Below are positions 37,153 to 45,419 of a stretch of DNA of 64,000 nt, piece after piece (positions within the stretch are counted from its first letter, which is position 1; every line of letters begins with the position of its first letter). Origin of the DNA: Roseovarius sp. GTDB lineage: Bacteria; Pseudomonadota; Alphaproteobacteria; Rhodobacterales; Rhodobacteraceae. Location of the stretch: the NCBI GenBank assembly GCA_014359765.1, contig JACIYT010000011.1, forward strand, positions 1 to 64,000, read 5' to 3'. Below the pieces are notes generated by a model that was not told where the DNA came from, ran no database searches, and was given only the letters and a program-made list of their open reading frames with translations. Made by a program: the position numbers and the translations under genes.

Positions 37153-37380
37153 ATGCGAATCGAGATCTTCACCGGTCCGGGCTATGGGCATTGCGAGGCG
37201 GCCAAGGCGCTTCTCGCGGCGCGCGGCCTCACCTACGAGGAGCGCGACATGACCGACCCGGCCGTGCGCGCCGAATATGCCGCGCGCCTGCCCCGGGCGA
37301 AATCCATCCCGCAGATCTTTATCGACGGGGTGCATATCGGCGGGGCTGAGGACCTGCGCAACCATTTCGGGCGCGGCTGA
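37153..37380 (+). CDS. Glutaredoxin-like protein with YGHC instead of CPYC
   Basis: 75-residue single-domain glutaredoxin fold: IEIFTGPGYGHCEAAKALL, TYEERDMTD, SIPQIFIDGVHIGGAEDL. The cis-Pro motif (SIPQIFI) and GSH-binding GGAEDL are normal. The active site is Tyr11-Gly-His-Cys14, so the N-terminal nucleophilic Cys of CPYC is Tyr and only the second Cys remains. That is not the usual monothiol type (CGFS), which keeps the first Cys. The gene follows the AhpD-like gene closely; the pair may function together. Catalytic activity uncertain. Confidence 0.82.
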   Translation: MRIEIFTGPGYGHCEAAKALLAARGLTYEERDMTDPAVRAEYAARLPRAKSIPQIFIDGVHIGGAEDLRNHFGRG

Positions 37381-37395
37381 GCGGCGCTTGACTTT

Positions 37396-37443
37396 GCGCG
37401 CGCCCTCCGACAGGGGAGGAAACGAGCCGGGAGGGCGCGCGCA
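37396..37443 (+). promoter_or_regulatory. Hairpin covering the ribosome-binding site of the 37443 gene
   Basis: Perfect 13-bp inverted repeat: GCGCGCGCCCTCC (37396-37408) and GGAGGGCGCGCGC (37430-37442), loop 21 bases. The 3' arm contains the GGAGGG SD and ends at the base before the ATG, whose A could extend the pairing. Translation would need the stem opened. No T-tract follows, so it is not a standard terminator of the glutaredoxin-like gene. Confidence 0.6.
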
Positions 37444-37766
37444 TGACGGAGAAACGAGGCCGCCAGCAGGTCTATACGCTGCTGGTCGAGATCGGACGCA
37501 AGAAAGGCGACGGGCTGCCCGATGGAGCGACCGGCGCCGCGCTGATGGTCTATGCCTCCGGCGTGGACGAGGCCGAGGCCGTGCGCGAGACCGTGGCCGT
37601 GCTCAAGCAGGCCGATTGTGCGCCGCTCGACGTGACAGGCCACGGCACGCTCGCCGAGCGCGAGGCCGAGGGGCACGAGATCGGCCCCGAGGAACGCGCC
37701 CTCATGCAGCGCGCGCTCGAGGAGAATGCCGTGATCGTGGCGCAGATGACGCCGTTCTTCGACTGA
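37443..37766 (+). CDS. Small protein of unknown function
   Basis: 107-residue acidic soluble protein I do not recognise. Recognisable features are an N-terminal strand (QQVYTLLVEIGRKKGD), a predicted helix (VDEAEAVRETVAVLKQA), a Cys in QADCAPLDV and a C-terminal helix (EERALMQRALEENAVIVAQM). No signal peptide or membrane segment. The start is fixed by the GGAGGG SD, held in the stem described at 37396-37443. Stops 9 bases from the convergent rppH stop. Confidence 0.7.
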   Translation: MTEKRGRQQVYTLLVEIGRKKGDGLPDGATGAALMVYASGVDEAEAVRETVAVLKQADCAPLDVTGHGTLAEREAEGHEIGPEERALMQRALEENAVIVAQMTPFFD

Positions 37767-37775
37767 TCCGCCGGC

Positions 37776-38258
37776 TCAGAGCCGGTCGCGAAAGGCGTCG
37801 AGCACCCGGGCATAGACCTCGCGCTTGAACGGGACGATATGCGCCAGCAATTCATCGGGCGGCAGCCAGCGCCATTGCGAGAATTCGGGATGCGCGGTGG
37901 CGATGTCGATATCGGCATCCTCCCCGAGGAACCGCATCAGCACCCATTTCTGTTCCTGCCCGCGATAGCGCCCCTTCCAGATGCGCGGCACGATTTCATG
38001 GGGCAGGTCATAGGGCAGCCAGTCGGGCGTCTCCGCCTCGATGCGCACCTTGTCGGCGGTGACCCCGGTTTCCTCGTGCAATTCGCGCAGCGCCGCCTCG
38101 GTCACGCTCTCGCCCTTGTCGATGCCCCCCTGCGGCATCTGCCAGGCCGGCATTTCGGTGTCGATCCGCTGGCCCACGAACACATGCCCCTCCGGGTTGG
38201 CGAGCATGACGCCGACACAGCGGCGATAGGGCAGGCGGGCGATCTCTTCGGGGGTCAT
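37776..38258 (-). CDS. rppH: RNA pyrophosphohydrolase RppH
   Basis: Removes pyrophosphate from 5'-triphosphate RNA and so starts mRNA decay. The 160-residue Nudix protein begins [21 protein letters not shown] and has a complete Nudix box, [14 protein letters not shown] followed by [21 protein letters not shown] and the C-terminal [12 protein letters not shown] are family-specific. Single gene, convergent with the 37443 gene. Confidence 0.95.
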   Translation of the reverse strand: MTPEEIARLPYRRCVGVMLANPEGHVFVGQRIDTEMPAWQMPQGGIDKGESVTEAALRELHEETGVTADKVRIEAETPDWLPYDLPHEIVPRIWKGRYRGQEQKWVLMRFLGEDADIDIATAHPEFSQWRWLPPDELLAHIVPFKREVYARVLDAFRDRL

Positions 38259-38416
38259 CTCGGGCTCTCCTTCGCGGCGCGACCTTGCGGCGCGCGGGGC
38301 GGGGCGTCAAGGCCCGCGTCCCGGCCTGTGCGCCCCTGCACGGGCGCTGCGCTTCTGCGGGGCTGGAGGGCGCCGCGCCGCGCCCCTAGACTGATCCGCG
38401 AAGGAGGGCCGCAGCC

Positions 38417-39391
38417 ATGGGACAGCTTGTCGAGGGCGTCTGGCAGGACACCTGGTATGACACCGAATCCACCGGCGGCAAATTCGTCCGCTCCACCGCG
38501 AAATTCCGCAACTGGATCACGCCCGACGGCGCGCCGGGGCCGAGCGGCGAGGGTGGTTTCCGGGCCGAGAGCGGGCGCTATCACCTCTATGTCTCGCTCG
38601 CATGTCCCTGGGCGCATCGCACGCTGATCTTTCGCGCGCTCAAGGGGCTCGAGGATCATATCGGCGTCTCGGTGGTGCATCCCGACATGCTCTCGGAGGG
38701 CTGGGAATTTCGCACCGATTTCCCCGGCGCCACCGGCGACCGGCTCTATGGTCTGTCCTATGCGCGCGAGATCTACCTCAAGGCCGATCCCAGGATTTCG
38801 GGCCGCGTCACCGTGCCGATCCTGTGGGATACCGCGCGCGAGACGATCGTCTCCAACGAATCCTCCGAGATCATCCGCATGTTCAATTCCGCCTTTGACG
38901 GGCTCACCGGCAATTCGGACGATTACTGGCCCGAGGATCTGCGCGCGGCGATCGAACCGGTCAATGCGCGCATCTACGACACCGTCAACAACGGCGTCTA
39001 CAAGGCCGGTTTCGCCACGTCGCAAGCCGCCTATGACGCCGCCGTGCATCCCCTCTTCGAGAGCCTCGAGTGGCTGGAGGTCCGCCTGTCCGAGAACCGC
39101 TACCTGATGGGCGACCGCGTGACCGAGGCCGACTGGCGTCTCTTCACCACGCTCATCCGCTTCGATCCGGTCTATCACCTGCATTTCAAGTGCAACCGCA
39201 AGCGGGTCATCGACTATCCGAATCTCTGGGGCTATCTGCGTGAGCTCTATCAATGGCCCGGCCTGCGCGAGACGGTCGATTTCGACCATATCGTGCGCCA
39301 CTACCATTACAGCCACGACACGATCAATCCGCACCGGATCATCCCGATCAACCCGGTTCTGGATTACGACGCGCCCCATGGGCGGGGGTGA
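38417..39391 (+). CDS. yqjG: Glutathionyl-hydroquinone reductase
   Basis: Xi-class GST reducing glutathionyl-hydroquinones. The 324-residue product has the N-terminal catalytic motif LACPWAHRT with Cys63, VPILWDT with the cis-Pro, SNESSEIIRMFN, and a helical C-terminal domain including YKAGFATSQAAYDAAV and PNLWGYLRELYQ. Single transcription unit ending before the repeat at about 39431. Confidence 0.93.
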   Translation: MGQLVEGVWQDTWYDTESTGGKFVRSTAKFRNWITPDGAPGPSGEGGFRAESGRYHLYVSLACPWAHRTLIFRALKGLEDHIGVSVVHPDMLSEGWEFRTDFPGATGDRLYGLSYAREIYLKADPRISGRVTVPILWDTARETIVSNESSEIIRMFNSAFDGLTGNSDDYWPEDLRAAIEPVNARIYDTVNNGVYKAGFATSQAAYDAAVHPLFESLEWLEVRLSENRYLMGDRVTEADWRLFTTLIRFDPVYHLHFKCNRKRVIDYPNLWGYLRELYQWPGLRETVDFDHIVRHYHYSHDTINPHRIIPINPVLDYDAPHGRG

Positions 39392-39430
39392 GGGGGTGGG
39401 GCCAGAAGCGAAACTTCATGGCCGGGTGCC

Positions 39431-39600
39431 CATGCGCGGGACAAAGGCGCGCCTGCGCGCCGCCGCGCAGCGCCCGACCGCCCGGACGGGCGGGCGCTCT
39501 TGCAACGTCGGCGGCCGCACGACCGTTGCAGTATCTTGCACGATAAAGGGACGACCACGCGCGGATGGGCGCCCCCCCGCGGTCGGGCTCTGCGCGGCTT
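39431..39600 (+). repeat. Mosaic repeat module B, copy 2
   Basis: In the 248-base gap between convergent yqjG and trpS. From 39455 to 39599 it parallels the inner module at 155-299: GCGCCCGACCGCCC at the left, TTGCAACG/CGTTGCAG arms inside, TTGCACGATAAAGGGACGACC, and CGCGGTCGGGC at the right. The left flank (39434-39450) also resembles the A-type core (ATGCGCGG..AAGGCGCG), so the unit is larger than B alone. No TGTTCGACA-type ends were found here. Confidence 0.6.
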
Positions 39601-39639
39601 GTCACCCTGCGTGCCAACTGTCCGGTTCAGGCTTTCCCC

Positions 39640-40671
39640 TCACGCCCTTCGGCCGGCGCCCACCATGCCCATGATGGCATAGGTCCGATCGAGGATCGGC
39701 GCGGCGATGGCGCGGGCGCGGTCGGCACCCCGGGCGAGGATGCGGTCGATCTCGGCGGGGTCCTGCATGAGCCGCCCCATCTCGGCGGTGATCGGCGCGA
39801 GCCGCGCCACCGCCAGATCGGCAAGCCGCGGCTTGAACTCGGAAAACGCCATGCCGCCCACCTCGGCCATCACCGCCTCAACGCTCATGTCGGCCAGCGC
39901 GGCGTAGATGTTGACGAGGTTGCGCGCCTCGGCACGTCCCTCGAGCCCCGCCAGATCCGAGGGCAGCGGCTCGGGGTCGGTCCTGGCCTTGCGGATCTTC
40001 TTCGCGATCGTGTCGGCATCGTCGGTCAGGTTGATCCGGCTCATGTCCGACGGATCGGATTTCGACATCTTCCGCGTGCCGTCGCGCAGGGACATGACCC
40101 GCGTGCCCGCCCCCTCGATCACCGGCTCGGGCAGCGGAAAGAACTCCACGCCGTAATCATGGTTGAACTTCATGGCGATATCGCGCGTCAGCTCGATATG
40201 CTGCTTCTGGTCCTCGCCCACCGGCACATGGGTGGCGTGATAGGCGAGGATGTCGGCGGCCATCAGCGCCGGATAGGCAAAAAGACCCAGCGACACGTTC
40301 TCGGCATTCTTGCCCGCCTTGTCCTTGAACTGCGTCATCCGCTGCATCCAGCCCATGCGCGCGACGCAGTTGAACACCCAGGCAAGCTGGCTGTGCTCGG
40401 CCACCTGGGACTGGTTGAAGAGGATCGATCGCGCCGGATCGAGCCCCGAGGCGATGAAGCCCGCGGCCAGCTCGCGCGTGGCGCGCGCGAGATCGGCCGG
40501 CTCCTGCCAGACGGTGACGGCGTGCAGATCCACCATGCAATAGAGCGTCTCGATGCCCTGCTCCTGCGCCTCGGCGAACCGCTTGAGCGCGCCCAGGTAA
40601 TTGCCCAGGTGCAGGTTGCCCGAGGGCTGGATTCCCGAGAATACGCGCGGGCTGAAGGCCGCCTCGGTCAT
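39640..40671 (-). CDS. trpS: Tryptophanyl-tRNA synthetase
   Basis: Class I aminoacyl-tRNA synthetase, 343 residues. Visible motifs: [18 protein letters not shown] (TIGN/HIGH-type), [17 protein letters not shown], and KMSKSDPSD. The start at 40669-40671 begins [13 protein letters not shown]; upstream in-frame residues extend into the rhomboid-like gene's leader and have no family match. Divergent from the rhomboid-like gene. Confidence 0.97.
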   Translation of the reverse strand: MTEAAFSPRVFSGIQPSGNLHLGNYLGALKRFAEAQEQGIETLYCMVDLHAVTVWQEPADLARATRELAAGFIASGLDPARSILFNQSQVAEHSQLAWVFNCVARMGWMQRMTQFKDKAGKNAENVSLGLFAYPALMAADILAYHATHVPVGEDQKQHIELTRDIAMKFNHDYGVEFFPLPEPVIEGAGTRVMSLRDGTRKMSKSDPSDMSRINLTDDADTIAKKIRKARTDPEPLPSDLAGLEGRAEARNLVNIYAALADMSVEAVMAEVGGMAFSEFKPRLADLAVARLAPITAEMGRLMQDPAEIDRILARGADRARAIAAPILDRTYAIMGMVGAGRRA

Positions 40672-40745
40672 AGGCTCACTCCGTGGTGGATTTCTCTGCC
40701 CGCCTCGCTTACCCATGCCGCCATGCCCCGTCAAGGAGAGCGGCC

Positions 40746-41426
40746 ATGAACGACGATCCCAGCCCGCTGAACCCCCTGCCGCCTTTCGCGCTGGTGCTGT
40801 TCGTGGTGATCCTCGGCATCGAGGCGGCCTTTGCGCTGGGGGCGCGCGGCCTCATCGGCGGGCCGGGGGCGGTGGGCTGGCGGGCGGCCGCGATCGAGGA
40901 TTACGGATTTCACGGGGAGATCCTGCGCTGGATGATCGCGACCGGGCAATACCCGGTCGAGCATCTGCGCCGCCTCGTCACCTATGCCTTCGTGCATGGC
41001 AGCTTTACCCATGCGCTGTTCGCCGGGGTGCTGATCCTCGCCATGGGCAAGTTTCTCGGCGAGGCGTTCCGTCACTGGGCGGTGCTCACGCTGCTGGCGC
41101 TCTCGACCGTGGCGGGGGCGCTGGCCTATGCGCTGCTGCCGGGCGCGCAGCCCTGGCTTATCGGGGCGTTTCCCGGGGTCTATGGCCTCATCGGCGGGTT
41201 TACCTATGTGATCTGGCTGCGGCTGGGGCAGGTGGGCGCCAACCAGGCGCGCGCCTTCACGCTGATCGGGGTGCTGATGGCGCTGCAACTGATCTTCGGG
41301 CTGCTTTTCGGGGCGGCGCCGACCTGGGTGGCGGATGTGGCGGGGTTTGCCACCGGGTTCGTGGCCTCGGTGCTGCTCATTCCCGGCGGCTGGTCGCGGC
41401 TGCGTGCGCGGCTGCGGCACGAATGA
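40746..41426 (+). CDS. Rhomboid-like membrane protein without catalytic dyad
   Basis: 226 residues, about six membrane helices, with the rhomboid layout: [37 protein letters not shown] (first core His motif) and [12 protein letters not shown] (140-151). In active rhomboids the last motif is GxSG with the catalytic Ser; here it is Gly-Ala-Phe-Pro-Gly. The partner His in the last helix (HxxG) is also missing (DVAGFATGF, 197-205). Probably a pseudoprotease; role unknown. ATG at 40746 after GGAGAG. Confidence 0.82.
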   Translation: MNDDPSPLNPLPPFALVLFVVILGIEAAFALGARGLIGGPGAVGWRAAAIEDYGFHGEILRWMIATGQYPVEHLRRLVTYAFVHGSFTHALFAGVLILAMGKFLGEAFRHWAVLTLLALSTVAGALAYALLPGAQPWLIGAFPGVYGLIGGFTYVIWLRLGQVGANQARAFTLIGVLMALQLIFGLLFGAAPTWVADVAGFATGFVASVLLIPGGWSRLRARLRHE

Positions 41427-41457
41427 CCGCCGCCGCAGCACCACCACCCTGCGCGCC

Positions 41458-42324
41458 TCAGGCGCGCACCAGCGCCTCGTAGGCCCTGGCGATATCGCGG
41501 GTCATCGCGCCCACCTCGAAGCGGTAATCGCCGATCTGCCCCACCGGCGTCACCTCCGCCGCCGAACCCGTCAGCCAGCACTGCTCGAACCCTTCCAGTT
41601 CCTCCGGCATGATATGGCGCTCGTGCACCTTGATCTGCCGGTCCTTGAGCAGCCCGATCACCGTCTGCCGGGTCAGCCCGTTGAGGAATGCGTCGGGCAG
41701 GGGCGTGTGCACCTCGCCATCCTTGACGAAAAAGATGTTCGCGCCGGTCGCCTCGGCCACGTAACCGCGATAATCGAGGAACATCGCGTCCGAACAGCCC
41801 TTGGCCTCGGCGGCGTGCTTGGACATGGTGCAGATCATGTAGAGCCCTGCCGCCTTGGCCGCGGTGGGGATGGTCTCGGGGCTCGGGCGCTTCCATTTGG
41901 CGATGTCGAGCTTTGCGCCGCGCGTCTTGGCATCGCCGTAGTAGCTGCCCCATTCCCAGGCGGCCACGGCCATGCGGATCGGGTTGCGCGCGGCGGCCAC
42001 GCCCATTTCCTCGCCCGCGCCGCGAAACGCCACCACCCGCAGATAGGCATCGCTGAAGCCATTCGCCTCGAGCACCGCACGCTTGGCGGCCTCGATCTCG
42101 TCCACCGTGTAGGGGATCGGCATGTCCAGAAGCTCGCCGGATTTGAGCAGCCGCGCGGAATGCTCGCGGCTCTTGAACACCTTGCCGCCATAGCAGCGCT
42201 CGCCCTCGAAGACCGAGCTTGCATAGTGCAGCGCATGGGTCAGGACATGCACGTTGGCATCGCGCCACTCGAGGAGCTTGCCATCCATCCAGATCTTGCC
42301 GTCGCGGTCGTCATATCCTGCCAT
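41458..42324 (-). CDS. ilvE: Branched-chain amino acid aminotransferase
   Basis: PLP fold-type IV aminotransferase for Leu/Ile/Val, 288 residues. Recognisable stretches: NVHVLTHALHYASSVFEGER (substrate pocket), the Lys-bearing TMSKHAAEAKG region, FLDYRGYVAEATGANIFFVK and LNGLTRQTVIGLLKDR. D-amino acid transaminase or ADC lyase are less likely given the length and the HxxxYxxxVFEG motif. Divergent from petP with a 166-base gap containing possible operator half-sites. Confidence 0.94.
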   Translation of the reverse strand: MAGYDDRDGKIWMDGKLLEWRDANVHVLTHALHYASSVFEGERCYGGKVFKSREHSARLLKSGELLDMPIPYTVDEIEAAKRAVLEANGFSDAYLRVVAFRGAGEEMGVAAARNPIRMAVAAWEWGSYYGDAKTRGAKLDIAKWKRPSPETIPTAAKAAGLYMICTMSKHAAEAKGCSDAMFLDYRGYVAEATGANIFFVKDGEVHTPLPDAFLNGLTRQTVIGLLKDRQIKVHERHIMPEELEGFEQCWLTGSAAEVTPVGQIGDYRFEVGAMTRDIARAYEALVRA

Positions 42325-42339
42325 GATCCATCCTCACGG

Positions 42340-42398
42340 GTTGCGAATTTGCATTTGTTGCGTGGCCCTCGTATGGCACGATCATAAAATTACGCAAC
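42340..42398. promoter_or_regulatory. GTTGCG half-sites between ilvE and petP
   Basis: GTTGCG occurs at 42340-42345 and 42357-42363 (GTTGCGT) and inverted as ACGCAAC at 42392-42398, in the A+T-rich gap. The last two form a 7-bp inverted pair 28 bases apart. A regulator-binding array is possible; nothing identifies the protein. Confidence 0.25.
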
Positions 42399-42490
42399 GC
42401 ATGGCTTGTGCTAGCGATTCGATCTTGGAATGTCAATAAAGCTGACTTAATATCACACGCTGACAGGCGAATTTCAAACGGAGCATCTGC

Positions 42491-42988
42491 ATGGCCGAGA
42501 TCCAGGGCGGCGAAAACCTTCTGTTTCTCACCGACGAGCAGCTGCGCCAGGGCATCGAGGCGATGTTCTTCGCCTATCGCAGCTTTACCGCCGATCCCGA
42601 CCGGATCCTCGCCACGATGGCCTATGGCCGCGCCCATCACCGGGCGCTGCACTTCATCGCCCGCAATCCCGGCTCCACGGTCACCAACCTGCTGGGCATT
42701 CTCGGGGTCACCAAGCAGTCGCTCAACCGTGTGCTGCGCACCCTGATCGAGGACGGGCTGGTGGAAAGCCGGGTCGGCACCACCGACCGGCGCGAGCGCC
42801 ACCTGACGCTGACCGAGGCGGGGCAGGCGCTCGAGCGCCGGCTGTCGGATGCGCAGCGCGCGCGGATGCGCGCGGCCTATCGCGCCGCCGGACCGCAGGC
42901 GGTCGCGGGCTTTCGGCAGGTTCTCGAGGCGATGATGGACCCCGACCTGCGCCAGCGCTACCATGCGCTCAGGGAGACCGAGACATGA
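42491..42988 (+). CDS. petP: MarR-family regulator, PetP-like
   Basis: 165-residue winged-helix regulator: FIARNPGSTVTNLLGILGVT, KQSLNRVLRTLIEDGLVESR (recognition helix) and TTDRRERHLTLTEAG (wing). It overlaps a PhoB/OmpR-type response regulator by four bases, the same pair as petP-petR of Rhodobacter capsulatus, which is needed for bc1 complex expression. Symbol by gene-pair analogy. Here the pair is about 20 kb from petABC. Confidence 0.8.
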   Translation: MAEIQGGENLLFLTDEQLRQGIEAMFFAYRSFTADPDRILATMAYGRAHHRALHFIARNPGSTVTNLLGILGVTKQSLNRVLRTLIEDGLVESRVGTTDRRERHLTLTEAGQALERRLSDAQRARMRAAYRAAGPQAVAGFRQVLEAMMDPDLRQRYHALRETET

Positions 42989-43686
42989 CCGCGCCCGCGC
43001 CGCATCTTCTGATCGTCGATGATGATGAACGAATCCGGGACCTTCTCCGGAAATTCCTGATACGAAACGGCTTTCTTGTATCGGTGGCGCGCGATGCCGC
43101 CCATGCCCGGCGCGTTCTCGCGGGGCTCGATTTCGACCTCGTCGTGCTCGACGTGATGATGCCCGGCGAGAGCGGCGTCGATCTGACGCGCAGCCTGCGC
43201 GAGACCCGCCAGACCCCGATCCTGCTGCTGACCGCGCGCGGCGAGGCCTCCGACCGGATCGAGGGGCTCGAGGCAGGCGCCGACGATTACCTGCCCAAGC
43301 CCTTCGAGCCGCGCGAATTGCTGCTGCGGATCAACGCGATCCTGCGCCGGATGCCCGATCCCGAGCCCGAGGAAACGCAGCCGCGCGCCCTGCGCATGGG
43401 GCCGGTGCGCTATGACATCGAGCGCGGCGAGCTGACGCGGGGCGGCGTGCCGGTCAAGCTGACCGCGACCGAGGTGCAGCTCATGCGTATCTTTGCCGAC
43501 AACCTGCGCCAGGCGATCAGCCGCGCGCGCCTCGTCGAGGAACTGGGCCGTGACAATGGCCAGGCCCAGGAACGCGCCGTCGATGTCCAGATCACCCGCC
43601 TGCGCCGCAAGATCGAGGCCGACCCGAAACAGCCCCGCTATCTCCAGACGGTGCGCGGCGAGGGCTACATGCTGGTGCCGGACTAG
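42985..43686 (+). CDS. petR: OmpR-family response regulator, PetR-like
   Basis: 233 residues: receiver domain with LLIVDDDERIRDLL, the phospho-acceptor Asp in LVVLDVMMPGE, the Thr in LLLTARGE and the Lys in DDYLPKPFEPRELL; then a winged-helix domain (LTATEVQLMRIFADN, RAVDVQITRLRRKIE, YLQTVRGEGYML). No histidine kinase gene is next to it. Its TAG stop is followed at once by the mobile-element-like repeat at 43687. Confidence 0.86.
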   Translation: MTAPAPHLLIVDDDERIRDLLRKFLIRNGFLVSVARDAAHARRVLAGLDFDLVVLDVMMPGESGVDLTRSLRETRQTPILLLTARGEASDRIEGLEAGADDYLPKPFEPRELLLRINAILRRMPDPEPEETQPRALRMGPVRYDIERGELTRGGVPVKLTATEVQLMRIFADNLRQAISRARLVEELGRDNGQAQERAVDVQITRLRRKIEADPKQPRYLQTVRGEGYMLVPD

Positions 43687-43907
43687 TGTTCGACACCTGA
43701 CACAAAGTGCCCGCTTCTGCACGGTCACCTGTCGGGGCCGCGCGGCCACTCGGCACGCCGGTCGGCATGCCGCGCCTTGATTCCGCGCATTTGGAGCAAG
43801 ACCTGAACGCCCGCGCGCCCCGGGCCATTTTCGAAGCGCCTCGTGCACCGCAGCCCGCTGCATCCTGTGCGACGCCCTCATTGGCACCATCCGTCAGATG
43901 TCGAACA
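43687..43907 (-). mobile_element. MITE-like element, copy 2
   Basis: 221 bp with 25-base imperfect inverted ends: left TGTTCGACACCTGACAC.., right complement TGTTCGACATCTGACGG... Flanks are CTAG (43683-43686, including the petR stop) and GTAG (43908-43911). The interior matches the outer parts of the 16-381 element read on the opposite strand, without module B. No ORF of interest. Together the two copies define the family. Confidence 0.75.
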
Positions 43908-43926
43908 GTAGATCCGCCCGGGCGCG

Positions 43927-44763
43927 TCATTCGCCCTCGCGCAGCCAGGCAGGCCGCAGCGCGATGACCGTGGGCCGATCCGGGAGCGACCGCAAGGACA
44001 CCTCCAGCGTTTCCGTGCCGGGCCGCGCGACGGCAAAGCCCTCCTGCGCCATCCCCGACAGGAACCGCTCCAGCGTCGCGTCGGTGAACCAGTGCATCGG
44101 CACGATGATGCGCGCCTGCACCCGGCGCATGACGTTGATCATGTTCTCCACCGCCATGGTATAGCCGCCATCGACCGGCACCATGACCACGTCCATGCGC
44201 CCGATCGCGGCATATTGCGCGTCGGTCGGCTCGTGGTGCAGATGCCCCAGATGCGCGATGCATAGCCCCTCGGCCTCGAAGACGAAGACCGAATTGCCAT
44301 CGCGCTCGCGCCCACCCTCGCCGAGGCGGATATCGGTGCTCACATTGCGCACGAGCATGGTGCCGAGATCCAGATGATGCGCCACGCCCTCGCCGAAGTC
44401 GCCCCAGCCGCGCAGCACATGGGGAATGCGCGGATCGGGATTGGCCGTGAAGTGAGTGGCATGGGCGTGGTTCATGGTGACGATATCGGGGATGAAATCG
44501 GCGCTCCCGATAAAGCCCGGGTAATCCGTGACCGCCGCGAGGTCACCCGCCTGAATGAGAAAACTGGCATGGCTCACATAGCGGATGCGCACCGTGAAAT
44601 CGGGCAGCGGCGCGCGGAAACTGGCCGTGTGCAGATATTCCACCCCCGGTGTGCGATCGGCCACGGCGATGCAATGGCTGGGCCGCCGCTCCTGCGCCGC
44701 CAGGGGCGGGGTGAGCAGGCTCTGGGCAAGGGCAAGCAGAAAGGCAAGCAGAAACCGGATCAT
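43927..44763 (-). CDS. Secreted MBL-fold metallohydrolase
   Basis: 278 residues with a Sec signal peptide (MIRFLLAFLLALAQSLL.., cleavage near LAAQE). Metal-binding motifs of a beta-lactamase fold are visible but variant: NHAHATHF (His-x-His-x-x-His with Thr where Asp is common), LGHLHHEP and PMHWFTD. Likely a periplasmic hydrolase of unknown substrate. The start at 44763 has a GGAGAA SD; a longer in-frame start 16 codons upstream would disrupt the signal peptide. Confidence 0.8.
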   Translation of the reverse strand: MIRFLLAFLLALAQSLLTPPLAAQERRPSHCIAVADRTPGVEYLHTASFRAPLPDFTVRIRYVSHASFLIQAGDLAAVTDYPGFIGSADFIPDIVTMNHAHATHFTANPDPRIPHVLRGWGDFGEGVAHHLDLGTMLVRNVSTDIRLGEGGRERDGNSVFVFEAEGLCIAHLGHLHHEPTDAQYAAIGRMDVVMVPVDGGYTMAVENMINVMRRVQARIIVPMHWFTDATLERFLSGMAQEGFAVARPGTETLEVSLRSLPDRPTVIALRPAWLREGE

Positions 44764-44831
44764 GGCGCTTCTCCTCGTGACTCCCGACATGATAGCGCAA
44801 ATTGCCGCCACGTCATCGTCCCGCCACCCGC

Positions 44832-45419
44832 TCAGCCCGTCTCCGTCCGCCCCCGGCGATCCAGTCGCAGCGCCGCATAGAGAACATGCGTCCGCCAGCG
44901 CCCGTTGATCTGGAGATAGCTCTGCGCCACCCCCTCATACTTGAACCCGCAGCTCTCAAGCAGCGCGCGCGAGGCGCGGTTCTCGGGCAGGCAGGCGGCC
45001 TCCAGCCGGCTCAGGTCGAGCCGCTCGAAGGCGTGATGCACGACCGCCAGAATCGCCTCGCGCATGTAGCCCTGCCGGGCGTGACGCTGCCCGGTCCAGT
45101 AGCCGATCGTGCCCGATTGCGCCGGCCCCCGCCGGATATTGTCGAGCGTGATCGCCCCCAGAAGCGCCTGATCCTCGCGCCGGATCAGGAACAGCGGCAA
45201 TGCCGAGCCGTTGCCGATCACGCGCTGCGCCCACCAGACGCGGTTGGAAAACGCCTTGCGCGACAGGTGATCGGCAGCCCAGGCGGGCTCCCACGGGGTG
45301 AGGAAATCGGCGCTCTCGGCGCGCAGCGCGCTCCAGTCGCGATAGTCGGCCATCACCGGCGGGCGCAGGGTGAGACGCTCGGTCTCGATCCTGAGCTTGC
45401 GGCGCGGCAGGAGCAGCAT
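44832..45419 (-). CDS. RimJ/RimL-type GNAT acetyltransferase
   Basis: 195-residue acetyltransferase, similar in layout to ribosomal-protein or Ser/Ala-tRNA-type N-acetyltransferases: IETERLTLRPPVMADY, TIGYWTGQRHARQGYMREA (CoA loop) and LEAACLPENRASRALLESCGF. The substrate is not inferable. The ATG (45417-45419) makes TGATG with the M16 peptidase stop, so it belongs to the same transcription unit. Confidence 0.87.
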   Translation of the reverse strand: MLLLPRRKLRIETERLTLRPPVMADYRDWSALRAESADFLTPWEPAWAADHLSRKAFSNRVWWAQRVIGNGSALPLFLIRREDQALLGAITLDNIRRGPAQSGTIGYWTGQRHARQGYMREAILAVVHHAFERLDLSRLEAACLPENRASRALLESCGFKYEGVAQSYLQINGRWRTHVLYAALRLDRRGRTETG

